Source: Hippopus hippopus (Eukaryota > Mollusca > Bivalvia > Cardiida > Cardiidae). From it: DNA of 64,000 bases. This document shows positions 63,560 to 64,000 of this stretch, piece after piece (the first letter of the stretch is position 1; every line of letters starts with the position of its first letter). Where the stretch lies: positions 26,782,426-26,846,425 of the forward strand of contig OX328106.1 in assembly GCA_946811185.2 (NCBI GenBank), written 5' to 3'. The notes below the pieces were generated by a model. That model was not told the origin of the DNA. It made no database searches and saw nothing but the letters and a program-made list of their open reading frames with translations. Made by a program: the position numbers and the translations under genes.

Positions 63560-64000
63560 AGTAACAAGAGACCCTGACTAGTTGTAGAACATGTTTCTTG
63601 GAAAGGTCGCATACAATAAACAGTTCTCGAAGAAATGGCAAAGTTAAGCTAGCTTTCTTAATACATGATCAAATAAACGTCAAAAACACAAGTTTTAGAC
63701 ATGTCCTTTCATCTTTTCTGCTAATAATAGTGCAGCAGAAGTGCTAGAGGGACTACTTTCGATACTACGCTTCGGAGGCAATCCAATCTGGTGTTACAGC
63801 ATACTAGCATCCTCTTCACCTTGTGATTATCGTGCTTGTAAGGAGACTGGAGTTCCGTGTAATTCAGAATCCAGCTTTTTATATGATGTCATATATTTTA
63901 TAAATTGAACAGACCCCGATTGATTTTTGAACGAAATTTGGTCCGATTCCGATGTTCATATCAACAGCATTTTTCAAGAGATGTTGCCATGCTGACCTTT
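63560..64000. other. gene-free right edge
   Basis: No exon or known local repeat was recognised. Confidence 0.4.

Overview
This window looks like nuclear DNA of an invertebrate animal, most probably a bivalve mollusc (a heterodont clam is my best guess; inference). The reasons are spliced coding sequence (one exon with clean splice sites), AT-rich intergenic DNA, two mariner transposons, tRNA-headed SINEs with a conserved GCCGC/ATATGACTGAAATG tail, microsatellites, and several very abundant palindromic MITE families of the kind that fill clam genomes. There are no operons, rRNA genes, CRISPR arrays or prokaryotic genes.

Host coding content is very sparse. The one well-supported host exon is at 41264-41490 on the minus strand. 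It encodes the end of TM6, all of TM7 and the start of the C-tail of an opsin, with the retinal-binding lysine codon at 41378-41380. No other exon of this gene was recognised, so the window is probably a large intron or flank of that gene plus intergenic DNA. Almost every other short ORF is a shadow of a repeat.

Mobile DNA makes up most of the window. (1) A 1.34 kb mariner with both TIRs and TA sites lies at 11-1346; its transposase has one frameshift and a D-to-G change at the third catalytic position. (2) A second, older mariner of 1.28 kb is at 27762-29045. (3) A fold-back made from the inverted 3' end of a Tc1-like element is at 33042-33446. (4) A pearl-like element with about seven 165-bp tandem units lies at 3423-5101. 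(5) Four main palindromic MITE families are present. Family A (about 230 bp, TTAA-flanked, ends CCCTTTACCA) has more than 40 copies or fragments and a dense cluster at 11.4-20.4 kb. Family B (about 212 bp, TTAA-flanked, ends CCCTTAGCCTGCTAA) is built around a GTGTAGATCAAGATCAGACTGCA hairpin (described by parts below). Family C (about 270 bp) has ends GAGCCATGCTCTG and a GTCAGCCTGCGCAG core. Family D (about 185 bp) has ends resembling GGGTCCGTATTCACCAACC. (6) There are other TIR elements of unknown superfamily at 34283-35475, 36546-37270 and 43983-44916. (7) Two hairpins of nearly equal size lie at 1661-1804 and 3061-3201. (8) Many SINE copies are present.

Insertions nested inside other elements (SINE in A, B in A, B in SINE, D in B, an unknown 387-bp piece in C) give a relative insertion history and independent evidence for target sites. 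Weak fossils of host-like or transposon-derived proteins are at 9258-9504 (TTF-type zinc finger) and 32090-32560 (decayed coiled-coil-like frame). Long stretches such as 7.6-9.0, 26.2-27.7, 46.0-47.2 and 57.9-59.3 kb hold nothing I can name.
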